From: Acidobacteriota bacterium
GTDB lineage: Bacteria; Acidobacteriota; Terriglobia; Acidiferrales; UBA7541
Length of the DNA: 33,231 bases
Direction: 5' to 3'
Assembly: GCA_016201215.1 (NCBI GenBank)
Contig: JACQDH010000202.1
Location: 1-33,231, forward strand
Under the pieces are notes generated by a model. It searched no databases. It was not told the DNA's origin and worked only from the letters and a program-made list of their open reading frames with translations. Positions 16,491 to 25,029 of this stretch are shown here, one piece after another. A program made the position numbers and the translations under genes. Positions within the stretch are counted from its first letter, which is position 1. Each line of letters opens with the position of its first letter.

Positions 16491-17324
16491 ATGAAACGAC
16501 TCATCGTGCGTCGAGCTTTGCTTGCGCTTTTTGGCATGTTCGCCTTGGCTCTCTCGGTGTCGGCCGACACGCTAGAACTGAAAGATCGCCGGGTGATCGT
16601 CGGGAAATACCTCGGCGGCACGCAGTCCAACATCCGCTTCGAGGTCAACGGTAGGGTCGAATTGTTTCCCGTCGAAGAGATCGTGGCCCTGACCTTCGGG
16701 GCAGACGCCAGGACTACGAGGGAAGAATCCCAGGCACCGGCCGGCGCTCCGCCGGTCACTTCTCGATCCGCTGCCGAACGCGCCGGTCGGCCCCATAGGG
16801 TCACTGTCCCAGCGGGAACGCGCATTCTCGTGCGCATGATCGATAGTGTGGACTCGGAGAGGAACCGCGTCGGCGACAAGTTCCGCGCCAGCCTCGAAGA
16901 AGATCTGACCGTTGAGGAGGTGGTCGTCGCGCCGAAGGGCACCGACGTGTATGGCCGGCTCGCCGAGGCCAAGGAGGCCGGGCATATTTCGGGCAAGTCG
17001 GAGCTGAAGTTGGAACTCACCGACATTCTGATCAACCAGCAGTTGCAGCCGATCGTCACCGGGGATTACGAGGTCAGTGGCAAATCGCGCGGCGGAAACA
17101 GCGCCGCAAAGATCGGTGGCGGCGCCGCCGTCGGCGCAATCATCGGCGCGATCGCGGGCGGCGGCAAGGGCGCCGCGATCGGGGCGGGCGTGGGCGCCGG
17201 CGCGGGCACGGTGATCCAGGTGCTCACCCGGGGAGAGCAGGTCCGCGTGCCCAGCGAGACCCTGCTGGAGTTCCGCATCGAGCAGGCTTTCACGGTCGAG
17301 CCGTCCCGGACCCTCAACCGCTGA
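16491..17324 (+). CDS. Exported glycine-zipper protein, unknown function
   Basis: 277 residues from ATG 16491. The frame is open far upstream but only this ATG is followed by a signal peptide (KRLIVRRALLALFGMFALAL, cleavage near SVSA at 25). A short N-terminal segment (LELKDRRVIVGKYLGGTQSN, FPVEEIVALTFG) resembles the small strand-rich repeats of exported acidobacterial-type proteins. A middle domain (about 105-200) begins VTVPAGTRILVRMIDSVDSE and includes VGDKFRASLEEDL and VVAPKGTDVYGRL. A glycine-zipper stretch (about 208-240, alternating Gly and Ala/Ile/Val) may insert in or lie on a membrane. A final strand region reads VPSETLLEFRIEQAF. The role is unknown; an envelope-associated structural function is inference. 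It is separated from the tetrad-repeat gene by 269 bp with no clear promoter. Confidence 0.78.
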   Translation: MKRLIVRRALLALFGMFALALSVSADTLELKDRRVIVGKYLGGTQSNIRFEVNGRVELFPVEEIVALTFGADARTTREESQAPAGAPPVTSRSAAERAGRPHRVTVPAGTRILVRMIDSVDSERNRVGDKFRASLEEDLTVEEVVVAPKGTDVYGRLAEAKEAGHISGKSELKLELTDILINQQLQPIVTGDYEVSGKSRGGNSAAKIGGGAAVGAIIGAIAGGGKGAAIGAGVGAGAGTVIQVLTRGEQVRVPSETLLEFRIEQAFTVEPSRTLNR

Positions 17325-17437
17325 GGTTGTGGAGGCAAGTGCGGCCCGAGAAGCGTCGGCGAAGGCCGTCCGTTCCCGGTTGATACAGCGATGACTCCGT
17401 GCTTCTCAGGCACATTGGCCTGCAAAAACCCCTTGCC

Positions 17438-17446
17438 TGCTATTAG
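17438..17446 (+). promoter_or_regulatory. Possible extended -10 promoter of the XRE gene
   Basis: TGCTATTAG (TG, one base, TATTAG) would start transcription near 17452. That places it downstream of the GTG at 17446 and supports the later start at 17485. Confidence 0.35.
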
Positions 17447-17484
17447 TGAGCTACGTAACATACCCGGGAAGCGGAGAGGCTGCC

Positions 17485-17901
17485 GTGCCAAAAGAAAAAC
17501 CGAAAGTCGCCATCGGAGAAGTGATTCGTAGCTACCGGGGCCAGCGCGGGCTGTCTCAGGGTGATATCGAGCGCCGGACCGGCCTGCTGCGCTGCTATCT
17601 CTCGCGGGTCGAGAATGGCCACACGGTCCCTTCGCTGGAGACCCTGGCGAAGATCGCGGAGGCCATGGACATCGGCCTGGCCGACTTTTTCCCGGGCGCC
17701 GAAACCGCCCGCGACCGCGATACGCAGAAAATGCTCGGGGAGCTCTCCGAGGACGAAATCCGTTTCCTCTCCGAGATCAAGAAACACAGCTCCACGCTTT
17801 CTGAGGGTGACAAGCGTCTGGTGCTGGCCATGATCCGCAAGATGGCCACGCTGATCCCCCCGCCGGCGCGCAAACCCACCCAGCGCCGCTCGTTGTACTA
17901 G
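17485..17901 (+). CDS. XRE-family helix-turn-helix transcriptional regulator
   Basis: 138 residues from GTG 17485, chosen over GTG 17446 because GGAGAGG lies seven bases before it and the earlier codons add nothing recognisable. A Cro/C1-type helix-turn-helix occupies about 10-66: IGEVIRSYRGQRGLSQGDIERRTGL, recognition helix around LLRCYLSRVENG, then VPSLETLAKIAEAMDIGLADFF. The C-terminal part (about 80-120) is charged and helical (LSEDEIRFLSEIKKHSSTLSEGDKRL) and may dimerise or bind a partner. It is monocistronic by position, with convergent genes downstream. Target genes cannot be told from the sequence. Confidence 0.9.
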   Translation: MPKEKPKVAIGEVIRSYRGQRGLSQGDIERRTGLLRCYLSRVENGHTVPSLETLAKIAEAMDIGLADFFPGAETARDRDTQKMLGELSEDEIRFLSEIKKHSSTLSEGDKRLVLAMIRKMATLIPPPARKPTQRRSLY

Positions 17902-18084
17902 CAGCGAGGCACGCCCAGGGGGCGCTCTCCAGCCACACCTGCTGACGCGCACAGCCGTCTGTTGGCCTGCCTCACTCCATGTGGGGGCCGGGACCTGGCG
18001 GGCGGCCGTGCCGAACCGACTCCCTATTCCGTCCGAGCTTCGAGCTCTGGCGCGAGAGTCGCTGGCTTAAGGGAATGTCGGGTG

Positions 18085-19275
18085 TCAGGGCGCGGGCTCC
18101 GCGCGGCCCGGCGAGTTCTGCGCCAGCGTTGGTTGGAGTTTGAGCAGGCTGGAGATGACCTCGGTCAGCGTGACACCGCACTGTACCCACAGGCGCCGCT
18201 TCAGGCTGCGGTAGTCCTGCGCGCCGCTGAATAGATCGGACATCAGCTCGCGAAACGTGGCACTCCGGCCGACGAACTGAATCATGCGCGTGGCCACCGC
18301 GCCCCCCAGGAATCGGCCGCGGTAGAACCGCCGCGCAATGCGCGTGGCGAATTCGAGGTTGGCGGAGAAGTCCGCGCGCACTCGTGCCGGGTACTCCTGC
18401 GGGGCGCCTGCCGCGAGCGACTGCCCCAACAGGTCGCCCGAGCGCAAGGCATAGTACAGGCCTTCGCCGGTGATCGGGTCCACCCACCCCGCGGCGTCGC
18501 CCACCAGCGCCCAGTTCTTGCCCACCACGCGCCGCGTGCGGAGCGTCTGGGGCTGGGGCGACGGGAGCACGTGGCTGTAAAGCCGCGCGCCCGCGGTGTC
18601 GATGTGTTCCTCGCGGAGGAAGTCGTGCAGGTGACCCCGCAACTCCTGGCTGGTGTGCCGCGCCATGCTGCCGCAGATCCCCACGGAAAGGTGGTCGCAG
18701 CGAGGGAACGACCACAGGTAGCCTTCGAATCGCCGCAGGAACTTCACCTGGATCGCGTCGGCGTGCGCGGGCACGAAGTAGCCCAGGGTGAGCTCCAGGT
18801 CGTCGCGCCGCAGTGGCCGGGTTTCGGGCACCAGCGTGTTGCGCGCGCCGGCGGCCAGGACCACAAAATCCGCGGTGCGTTCGGCACCACCCGCCAGCAG
18901 GCGCACCCGCTCGCCGGTGGTGTCCACCTGCGTCACGCGCGATCGAACCACCTGGCAGCCCGCCGCGGCGGCGCGGTCCAGCAGCAGACCGTTCAGCACC
19001 GCGCGCGAGTAGATGACAATGGGGCGGTCCAGTTGCAACCGCGCACGATGGCCGCGGCTGGAAATCAGTTCGACAGTGTAGATCAGCTTCTTTGGGTGGG
19101 GGCCGTCGAGCAGGAAGGGATAGGCCTGGATGGCCTTGTAGGTCAAACCTCCGCCGCAGGGTTTTTCCCAGGCCAGGTGCTCGTCGTAGAGCGTGACCTC
19201 AAACCCGGCGCGCGCCAGGCGTTCACCGCAAATCGACCCCGAAGGGCCGCCGCCTGCGATAGCTATTTCCCGCAT
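18085..19275 (-). CDS. Geranylgeranyl-reductase-family FAD-dependent oxidoreductase
   Basis: 396 residues from ATG 19275. The FAD Rossmann motif is at the N-terminus (IAGGGPSGSICGERLARAGF, ending in Glu/Asp-like YDEH). The family hallmark PCGGGLTYKAI is at 39-49, the second FAD contact ALVGDAAGWVDPITGEGLYYALRSG at about 256-280, and a basic C-terminal helical region follows. Members reduce isoprenoid double bonds of geranylgeranyl chains (lipids, quinone or chlorophyll side chains) or act as related halogenase-like flavoproteins. No photosynthesis gene is nearby, so lipid or quinone side-chain reduction is the better guess. It is downstream of the membrane hydrolase gene on the same strand (58-bp gap) and probably co-transcribed with it. 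Confidence 0.9.
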   Translation of the reverse strand: MREIAIAGGGPSGSICGERLARAGFEVTLYDEHLAWEKPCGGGLTYKAIQAYPFLLDGPHPKKLIYTVELISSRGHRARLQLDRPIVIYSRAVLNGLLLDRAAAAGCQVVRSRVTQVDTTGERVRLLAGGAERTADFVVLAAGARNTLVPETRPLRRDDLELTLGYFVPAHADAIQVKFLRRFEGYLWSFPRCDHLSVGICGSMARHTSQELRGHLHDFLREEHIDTAGARLYSHVLPSPQPQTLRTRRVVGKNWALVGDAAGWVDPITGEGLYYALRSGDLLGQSLAAGAPQEYPARVRADFSANLEFATRIARRFYRGRFLGGAVATRMIQFVGRSATFRELMSDLFSGAQDYRSLKRRLWVQCGVTLTEVISSLLKLQPTLAQNSPGRAEPAP

Positions 19276-19333
19276 GAGTCCACTCCGCTCATTGCTGCTT
19301 TGATATGTTGAGACGTTGCAGCGCGGAAGCCAG

Positions 19334-20872
19334 TTACGTCAGCGGAAACACTGCCGCAATAAACCAACCCGTGAGTATAGCACCAATCATTGCGGCGGCG
19401 GCCAGCGAGCCCGTGCGGCGTCGCACCGCGTCCGAGGCCCCTCGCTGCGCGACGCAGACCAACAACAAATAGATCGCCAGCAGGACGACCAGAATCTGCC
19501 GGCTCCGGAAGGCGTAGAGGGCCAGCAGAAGCGCCAGCCACAGTTCGAGGCGAAGGACGAGAAACAGCGCGAAGCGTCCCCGGCGTTTTCCGGCTGCGGG
19601 CGGCCCGAGCGCGAGTTCCTCGGCGAGAAAGTAGGGCAGGCACACCAGCGTCGCGGCCACAAAGCGCCAACAGCGGGCGGCATTCATCCAGGCATCGGTG
19701 AGCTGCCAAGTGAGCCAGGCGCCGAAGGCCAGGACCGTGGCCAGGCTGAGCGCGCACGCCAGGACCACAGCGCGGGCATCCCAATGAATCCCCGCCCGTG
19801 CCTCCTTCCACAGCAGGACGAGGAGGAGGCCGCCGGAAAGCAAGAAAAACGACGCGAGGTAATCCCCCGTAAGTAGCCGCAACCCTTTCAGCGGCACCCA
19901 AAATCTCTGCAGTGAGACCGCAGATAGACTCGCTGCTGCCCACAGCGCAAGCACTTTCCCCGTGGTGGGGAACGCCGATGCTTGCTCCGTAGCCCTCCCG
20001 CCAAGCAGGGAACTCAAACCGCTGGCGGCTGCAGGGAAGAGCAACAGCAGCCCCGCGAGCCCCAGGAGGCCGCCGGCAACGGGCGAGCCCGCAGAAACGC
20101 TGACGGCAGACGGCTCGTTCAAGGCGCTGCGGATCCAGTCCACGCTCCAGTCCTTCACCCGGCGGTCGAAGAGCAGGCTGGTGTGAGTGGCCATGCGGAT
20201 GACCACGAGTTTCGCCGCGCGGCGCTGCCGGAAATCTTCGCGCTGGAGGCGTTCGCCGCCCGCGGCGCGCATCAACGCCTGGTCCGCTTCCGCGCTGATC
20301 GCTGGCTCCCATCCCCCCACGAAGACCAAGAGATTCACAGGCATGCGACGCGGCAGGGCGTACGGCTGCATCTCCGGCGGCAGCTTCTCAAGCCGCACCA
20401 GTGGCGCGGGGGAGACCGCGATGGTTGCCGCCGTGGGGAAACGGTCGGCCAGGCGAATGGCGATTGCGCCGCCCAGGGAGTGCCCGAACAGCACGGTGCT
20501 GTCGAGATGGATCTCGCCGCTCCGCGCAAGCGACTCGACCAGATCCCCGGCGCACTGCTCGGCGTGCGAGAACGAAAACGGTTCGGTGCTGTCGCCGTGG
20601 CCCGGCGAATCCACCAGGTACACACGCAGCCCCAAGGCCGCGAGCCACTGCCCGGCCGTCTGCATGAGCCCCCGGCTGGCGGAAAGCCCGTGGAGGATCA
20701 CCGCGGAGCCGATCCGCCGCGGCGCCTGCGGCTCGAGGATGCGAACCGGTGTGTGACAGATGTCGGTGACCACTATGTCGCGCGCGGGCCCCTGCGCGAA
20801 GCGGACCAGGGGCCAGGCCGCGGCCAGCAGCACGAGCCCCAACAGCGCCCGAACCCGCTCGTGGCGTTTCAT
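19334..20872 (-). CDS. Alpha/beta hydrolase fused to a polytopic membrane domain
   Basis: 512 residues from ATG 20872. After one N-terminal hydrophobic segment (about 8-26) comes an alpha/beta hydrolase domain at about 30-250, with oxyanion loop VILHGLSASRGLM, strand-loop DSPGHGDS, nucleophile elbow GHSLGG with Ser132, and His230 in MATHTSLLF; the acid may be Glu189 in GGWEP. From about 260 to 510 the protein is almost entirely hydrophobic, with seven or eight predicted membrane spans. The N-terminal segment suggests the hydrolase faces the periplasm, but topology is uncertain. The substrate is probably a lipid or ester (inference). It is first in a two-gene unit with the geranylgeranyl-reductase-like gene, hinting at membrane lipid or isoprenoid processing. 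Confidence 0.82.
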   Translation of the reverse strand: MKRHERVRALLGLVLLAAAWPLVRFAQGPARDIVVTDICHTPVRILEPQAPRRIGSAVILHGLSASRGLMQTAGQWLAALGLRVYLVDSPGHGDSTEPFSFSHAEQCAGDLVESLARSGEIHLDSTVLFGHSLGGAIAIRLADRFPTAATIAVSPAPLVRLEKLPPEMQPYALPRRMPVNLLVFVGGWEPAISAEADQALMRAAGGERLQREDFRQRRAAKLVVIRMATHTSLLFDRRVKDWSVDWIRSALNEPSAVSVSAGSPVAGGLLGLAGLLLLFPAAASGLSSLLGGRATEQASAFPTTGKVLALWAAASLSAVSLQRFWVPLKGLRLLTGDYLASFFLLSGGLLLVLLWKEARAGIHWDARAVVLACALSLATVLAFGAWLTWQLTDAWMNAARCWRFVAATLVCLPYFLAEELALGPPAAGKRRGRFALFLVLRLELWLALLLALYAFRSRQILVVLLAIYLLLVCVAQRGASDAVRRRTGSLAAAAMIGAILTGWFIAAVFPLT

Positions 20873-20890
20873 CGTGGCTGTCGGGCCGCG

Positions 20891-20899
20891 TGATAGAAT
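20891..20899 (+). promoter_or_regulatory. Possible extended -10 promoter for the rfaE2-mfd operon
   Basis: TGATAGAAT (TG, one base, TAGAAT) lies 75 bp before the rfaE2 start, in the divergent gap with the membrane hydrolase gene. There is no good -35. Confidence 0.35.
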
Positions 20900-20973
20900 G
20901 AATGACGGAGATGGGATTTTGTTGCGCGCGCGGTGCGCGGCAGGCGTGAGGGAATCCCGGGGGAGCGCCCGAA

Positions 20974-21489
20974 TTGGGGCATGTCGTTTCGCAAGACGAA
21001 CTCATTCTCCGCGTGGCCGAGCGAAAACGCAACGGCCAGCGCGTCGTATTCACCAACGGGTGTTTCGACCTGCTCCATCCCGGCCACACCCGGTGTCTCG
21101 AGGAGGCGCGCGCGCTGGGGGACGTGCTCGTGGTGGCCATCAACAGCGACGCAAGTGTGCGCCAGGTGAAAGGCCCGGCCCGGCCGCTGATGCCGCAGAG
21201 CGAGCGCGCCGAGATTTTGGCGGCGTTGGCCGCGGTGGACTACGTGGTGATTTTTGAGGAACCCACACCGCGCCAGTTGATCGCGCGTGTGCTCCCGGGC
21301 GTGCTGGTCAAAGGCGGTGACTGGGGCCCAGAGGAAATTGTCGGCCGGGAGGAGGTGGAATCGGCCGGCGGCCGCGTCGTCTCCGTGCCCCTCGAGCCGG
21401 GCTACTCCACAACGCGCATCCTCGAGCGCATTCGCGCCGCCTGGAGCTGTCCGCAAGAACGGAGTCTGAAAAACGGCCATCCCGAATGA
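20974..21489 (+). CDS. rfaE2: D-glycero-beta-D-manno-heptose 1-phosphate adenylyltransferase
   Basis: 171 residues. TTG 20974 is the only usual start after an in-frame TGA at 20947, and GGGGGAG lies eight bases upstream. The cytidylyltransferase-fold signature is clear: VFTNGCFDLLHPGHTRCLEEAR with the HPGH nucleotide-binding motif (35-38), INSDASVR, LMPQSERAEILAALAAVDYVV, LVKGGDW, and STTRIL near the end. The enzyme adenylates heptose-1-phosphate to ADP-heptose for the LPS inner core; here it is separate from the kinase half of HldE. It implies LPS-type surface glycans. Its stop overlaps mfd as ATGA, so translation is coupled. Confidence 0.93.
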   Translation: MGHVVSQDELILRVAERKRNGQRVVFTNGCFDLLHPGHTRCLEEARALGDVLVVAINSDASVRQVKGPARPLMPQSERAEILAALAAVDYVVIFEEPTPRQLIARVLPGVLVKGGDWGPEEIVGREEVESAGGRVVSVPLEPGYSTTRILERIRAAWSCPQERSLKNGHPE

Positions 21490-24400
21490 TCCTGCCCTCG
21501 GTCGCCGAACTTCTGGGGCGCATTCGCCGCCATCCCGCCGTCGAAGCCACACTCGATTCGCTCCAGCGGGGCGGGCGCGAGACCCGCCTGGCGGGGCTCA
21601 CTGACCCGGCCAAGGCACTGATCGTGGCCCAGGTGGCTGCGGCGCTGCACCGGCCGGTATTGTTCCTGGTGGAATCGAACCAGCGCGCGGAGACTTTGGC
21701 GGAGCCCGTGCGCTTCTTCTATCGCGCGCTCAGCGGCAAGCCTGCCACGCAGGTCGCCACGCTGCCCGCGCTGGACGTTCTCCCCTGGCAAAACCTTTCT
21801 CCGCACCCGGAAATCTTGGAAACCCGCGCCGTGGCGCTCTGGCGGTTTGCGAGCGGACAGGCGCCGCTGGTGGTGGTGCCGATCGCCGCGGCGCGCCTGC
21901 GGCTGCGCGAAGCCGAGTTCTACCGGGGGCTGGCCCGCACCCTGGCTCGCGATGGGGACGTCTCGCTCGACGACTTGGTGGCCCACCTGACGAGCGTGGG
22001 CTATGAGCGGCACGAAACGGTTGAGATGCCCGGGCAATTCGCTGTGCGCGGCGGCATCGTGGACGTGTTCTCGCCGGAATCGCCCCGCCCGGTGCGTCTC
22101 GAGCTGTTCGGCGACACCCTGGACTCGCTGCGCGAGTTTGACCCCAGCACCCAGCGGTCGGTCGGGCCGCTCGAGCGCGTCACCCTGCCTCCGCTGACCG
22201 AGTTCCCGCGCCGCAGCGACCTGGTGGAGCGCATTTATGCGCTGGCCGCCGTCCGCGCCGGTGCGCCGGCCGGCGAGGAAACGCGCTACGCCGACGCTTT
22301 CCCCGGCTGGGAGTTTGAGGCCGCGCGGCTCGAGCCGGGCACGGCCTCGCTGTTCGAGCTGAGCGACCCGCCTATCGTCATCCTCGACGAACCGCAAACG
22401 CTGGAACGGGTGGCTGAGGAATTTCGTGAGCGACTTGCGGAAGCCTGCGCGCGGACTCGCGAGCGTTCTGACTTTGGGAGTCAGGCCGTTGGGCCGGAGG
22501 TTTATTACTTCAGCGAGGACGAGTGGCAGCGTGCGCTCGAACCTCGGGAGCGGCTGCTGCTCGAGCATCTGCCGTTGCACCGGGAGGGCCCCGCGCCGCG
22601 CGTGAACTACGAGCCGTGCGTGCTGGTGACCCAGCCCACGACGCGCTATCACGGCAACGTGGCCGCCTTCCTGGCCGAGGTCCGCGGGCGAATTGTGGCC
22701 GGCGAACAAGTGATGGTCGCGGCCGCCAGCACCGGGGAACTCGAGCGCCTGGCCGATCTCTGCCACGAGTATGAAATGCCCTATCGCCTGGGCGAACTCG
22801 AAGAAAATGTGACCACGGTGCGGCTGGCCGAGGACTCCAGCGCGGGAAGCGTCCCGGCGATGGTGTTGTGCAAGGCGCCGCTCAGCGAGGGCGTGGTCTT
22901 CCCGGAGTGCAAGCTCGCGCTCTACGGAACCTCTGACCTGTTTGAGACCCTGGCGGCGCCGGCCCGGCCGAAGCGTCGGCCAAAGACGGCCAGCTTTTTC
23001 AGCGATTTCTCGGAGGTGAAGCCGGGCGACTTTGTGGTGCACGTGGATCACGGCATCGGCCAGTTTGAGGGCCTGCGGCAACTGGAGGAGGAAAGCGCAC
23101 GGGGCGAGTTCATGCTGTTGCGTTACGCCGAGGACGCGCGCCTCTATGTACCGCTCGAGCGGATGGATCTGGTGCAAAGCTACCGCTCGCTGGAAGGCGC
23201 TAGGCCGCAGCTCGACAACCTCGGCGGCACGGCCTGGGTCGCGCGTAAAACGCGCGTGCGCAAAACGCTCAGCGATCTGGCCGACCAGTTGCTTCGCCTC
23301 TATGCTGAACGGAAAACCTCGCCCGGCTTCGCCTTCGCCCCCGACGTGCCCTGGCAGAAAGAGTTCGAGGATGCTTTCGAGTTTGAGGAGACGCCCGACC
23401 AAGCCGCAGCCATCGCCGACGTCAAGCGCGACATGGAGCGCCCGCTGCCGATGGACCGCCTGCTGTGCGGGGATGTGGGCTACGGCAAGACCGAAGTGGC
23501 CATGCGCGCCGCCTTCAAAGCTGTGGCCGATTCGAAGCAGGTGGCCGTGCTGGCCCCCACTACCGTGCTCGTCTTCCAGCACTTCGAAACGTTCCGCCAG
23601 CGCTTCGCCGCCTTCCCCGTCCGTGTCGAGATGCTCAGCCGCTTCCGCAGCTCCCGCGAGCAGAAAGGAGTTCTCGCCGCCATCGAAGCGGGCACGGTGG
23701 ACATCGTCATCGGCACACACCGGCTGCTGTCCCGCGACGTTCGCTTCCACGACCTCGGCTTGCTGGTGGTGGATGAAGAGCAGCGCTTCGGCGTGGCACA
23801 CAAGGAGCGGCTGAAGGAGCTGAGCAAGAATGTGGACGTGCTGACGCTTTCGGCCACGCCCATCCCGCGCACGCTGAACATGTCGCTCGTGGGGCTGCGC
23901 GACATGTCGGTGATCGAAACCCCGCCGAAAGACCGCTTGGCGATCCAGACCGTCGTCGCCTCGTTCCAGGAGTCGCTGATTCAGCGGGCCATCGAGCAGG
24001 AACTGGCCCGCCAGGGCCAGGTCTTCTTCGTGCACAACCGCGTGGAGTCCATTCACTCGATGGCCTCGCTGGTGCACAAGCTGGTACCTCGGGCGCGCGT
24101 GGTGGTCGGGCACGGCCAAATGAGCGAGAAGGAGCTGGAGCGCGTCATGCTGAAGTTTGTCCGCGACCTCGCCGACGTGCTCGTCTCCACCACCATCGTC
24201 GAGAACGGGCTGGATATCCCCCGCGCCAATACCATCATCGTTAATCGAGCCGACCGCTTCGGACTCTCCGAGCTCTATCAGCTTCGCGGGCGCGTGGGCC
24301 GCTCGAACCAGCGGGCCTATGCGTACCTTCTGGTGCCGCCGGAGGCCTCTCTGCCCCCGCTCGCGCGACGCCGCTTGGCCGCGCTGCGAGAATTCAGCGA

Positions 24401-25001
24401 ACTGGGGGCCGGCTTCCGCATCGCCGCGCTCGATCTGGAGCTGCGCGGCGCGGGCCATCTACTCGGCCGCCAGCAGCACGGCCACATCAACGCCATCGGC
24501 TTCGATCTCTACTGCCAGATGCTGGAGCGCGCCGTAGCCGGACTGAAGGGCGAAGCGCCCGCGCCGGAACTGCGGGCGACACTCAACCTGGGGCTGGATA
24601 TCCGCATCCCACCGGAGTACATCCCGAGCGAGAACCTGCGCCTGCGCACGTACAAACGCATCGCCGGGATTTCGAGCGAGGCCGAGCGGGAAGAAGTCCG
24701 CCGGGAGTTTGAAGATCGTTTCGGCCCCGCACCGCCGGCGATCGGCAACCTGCTCGACTACGCCGTGCTCAAGGCGCTGTGCGAGCGGTTGCTGGTGGCC
24801 TCGGTCGAGCGCCACGGCGAGCAGGTGGCCATCAAGTTCCACCCGCAGACGCCGGTGCGGGGAGAGCAGGTTGTCCATGTGATCCGGACGCGCCGCGGCT
24901 TGCGCCTGGATCCCAGCGGGGTGCTCTGGACGGAGGTCAGGCGCGAGCAGGGCAGCTTGACCCAGGCGGTCAGAAACGTATTGCTCCAACTCCAACCGTA
25001 A
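21486..25001 (+). CDS. mfd: Transcription-repair coupling factor Mfd
   Basis: 1171 residues, full length for the family. Order: UvrB-homology region (about 1-350; ALDVLPWQNLSPHPE, FAVRGGIVDVFSPESPRPVRLELFGD), a degenerate middle domain, the CarD-like RNA polymerase interaction domain at about 505-580 (KPGDFVVHVDHGIGQFEGL), the SF2 translocase with Walker A 662-669 (GDVGYGKT) and DEEQ 763-766, then SATPIPRTL and the motif V/VI region (ENGLDIPRANTIIVNRADRFG, GRVGRSNQRAYAYL), and the C-terminal TRCF domain. Mfd dislodges RNA polymerase stalled at DNA lesions and recruits UvrA. Its ATG sits in the rfaE2 stop (ATGA). The next gene starts 28 bp downstream. Confidence 0.98.
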   Translation: MILPSVAELLGRIRRHPAVEATLDSLQRGGRETRLAGLTDPAKALIVAQVAAALHRPVLFLVESNQRAETLAEPVRFFYRALSGKPATQVATLPALDVLPWQNLSPHPEILETRAVALWRFASGQAPLVVVPIAAARLRLREAEFYRGLARTLARDGDVSLDDLVAHLTSVGYERHETVEMPGQFAVRGGIVDVFSPESPRPVRLELFGDTLDSLREFDPSTQRSVGPLERVTLPPLTEFPRRSDLVERIYALAAVRAGAPAGEETRYADAFPGWEFEAARLEPGTASLFELSDPPIVILDEPQTLERVAEEFRERLAEACARTRERSDFGSQAVGPEVYYFSEDEWQRALEPRERLLLEHLPLHREGPAPRVNYEPCVLVTQPTTRYHGNVAAFLAEVRGRIVAGEQVMVAAASTGELERLADLCHEYEMPYRLGELEENVTTVRLAEDSSAGSVPAMVLCKAPLSEGVVFPECKLALYGTSDLFETLAAPARPKRRPKTASFFSDFSEVKPGDFVVHVDHGIGQFEGLRQLEEESARGEFMLLRYAEDARLYVPLERMDLVQSYRSLEGARPQLDNLGGTAWVARKTRVRKTLSDLADQLLRLYAERKTSPGFAFAPDVPWQKEFEDAFEFEETPDQAAAIADVKRDMERPLPMDRLLCGDVGYGKTEVAMRAAFKAVADSKQVAVLAPTTVLVFQHFETFRQRFAAFPVRVEMLSRFRSSREQKGVLAAIEAGTVDIVIGTHRLLSRDVRFHDLGLLVVDEEQRFGVAHKERLKELSKNVDVLTLSATPIPRTLNMSLVGLRDMSVIETPPKDRLAIQTVVASFQESLIQRAIEQELARQGQVFFVHNRVESIHSMASLVHKLVPRARVVVGHGQMSEKELERVMLKFVRDLADVLVSTTIVENGLDIPRANTIIVNRADRFGLSELYQLRGRVGRSNQRAYAYLLVPPEASLPPLARRRLAALREFSELGAGFRIAALDLELRGAGHLLGRQQHGHINAIGFDLYCQMLERAVAGLKGEAPAPELRATLNLGLDIRIPPEYIPSENLRLRTYKRIAGISSEAEREEVRREFEDRFGPAPPAIGNLLDYAVLKALCERLLVASVERHGEQVAIKFHPQTPVRGEQVVHVIRTRRGLRLDPSGVLWTEVRREQGSLTQAVRNVLLQLQP

Positions 25002-25010
25002 GGATAGAAT
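24981..25010 (+). promoter_or_regulatory. Possible internal promoter before the SurA-like gene
   Basis: TTGCTC (24981-24986), 18-bp spacer and TAGAAT (25005-25010) span the mfd stop; the start codon is at 25030. A weak match that may allow the downstream genes to be expressed apart from mfd. Confidence 0.3.
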
Positions 25011-25029
25011 CTCGGCGAGTGAGAGACCC

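Noticed and set aside
18031-18043. Small perfect hairpin in the XRE/GGR gap as a terminator
   Set aside because: The 5-bp stem with 3-nt loop has no T run on either strand; too weak to call.
21402-24458. Very long open frame antisense to mfd (over 1000 codons)
   Set aside because: It mirrors the mfd codons, is rich in Arg, His and Gln as expected of a GC-rich antisense frame, and has no recognisable domain; mfd itself is unmistakable.
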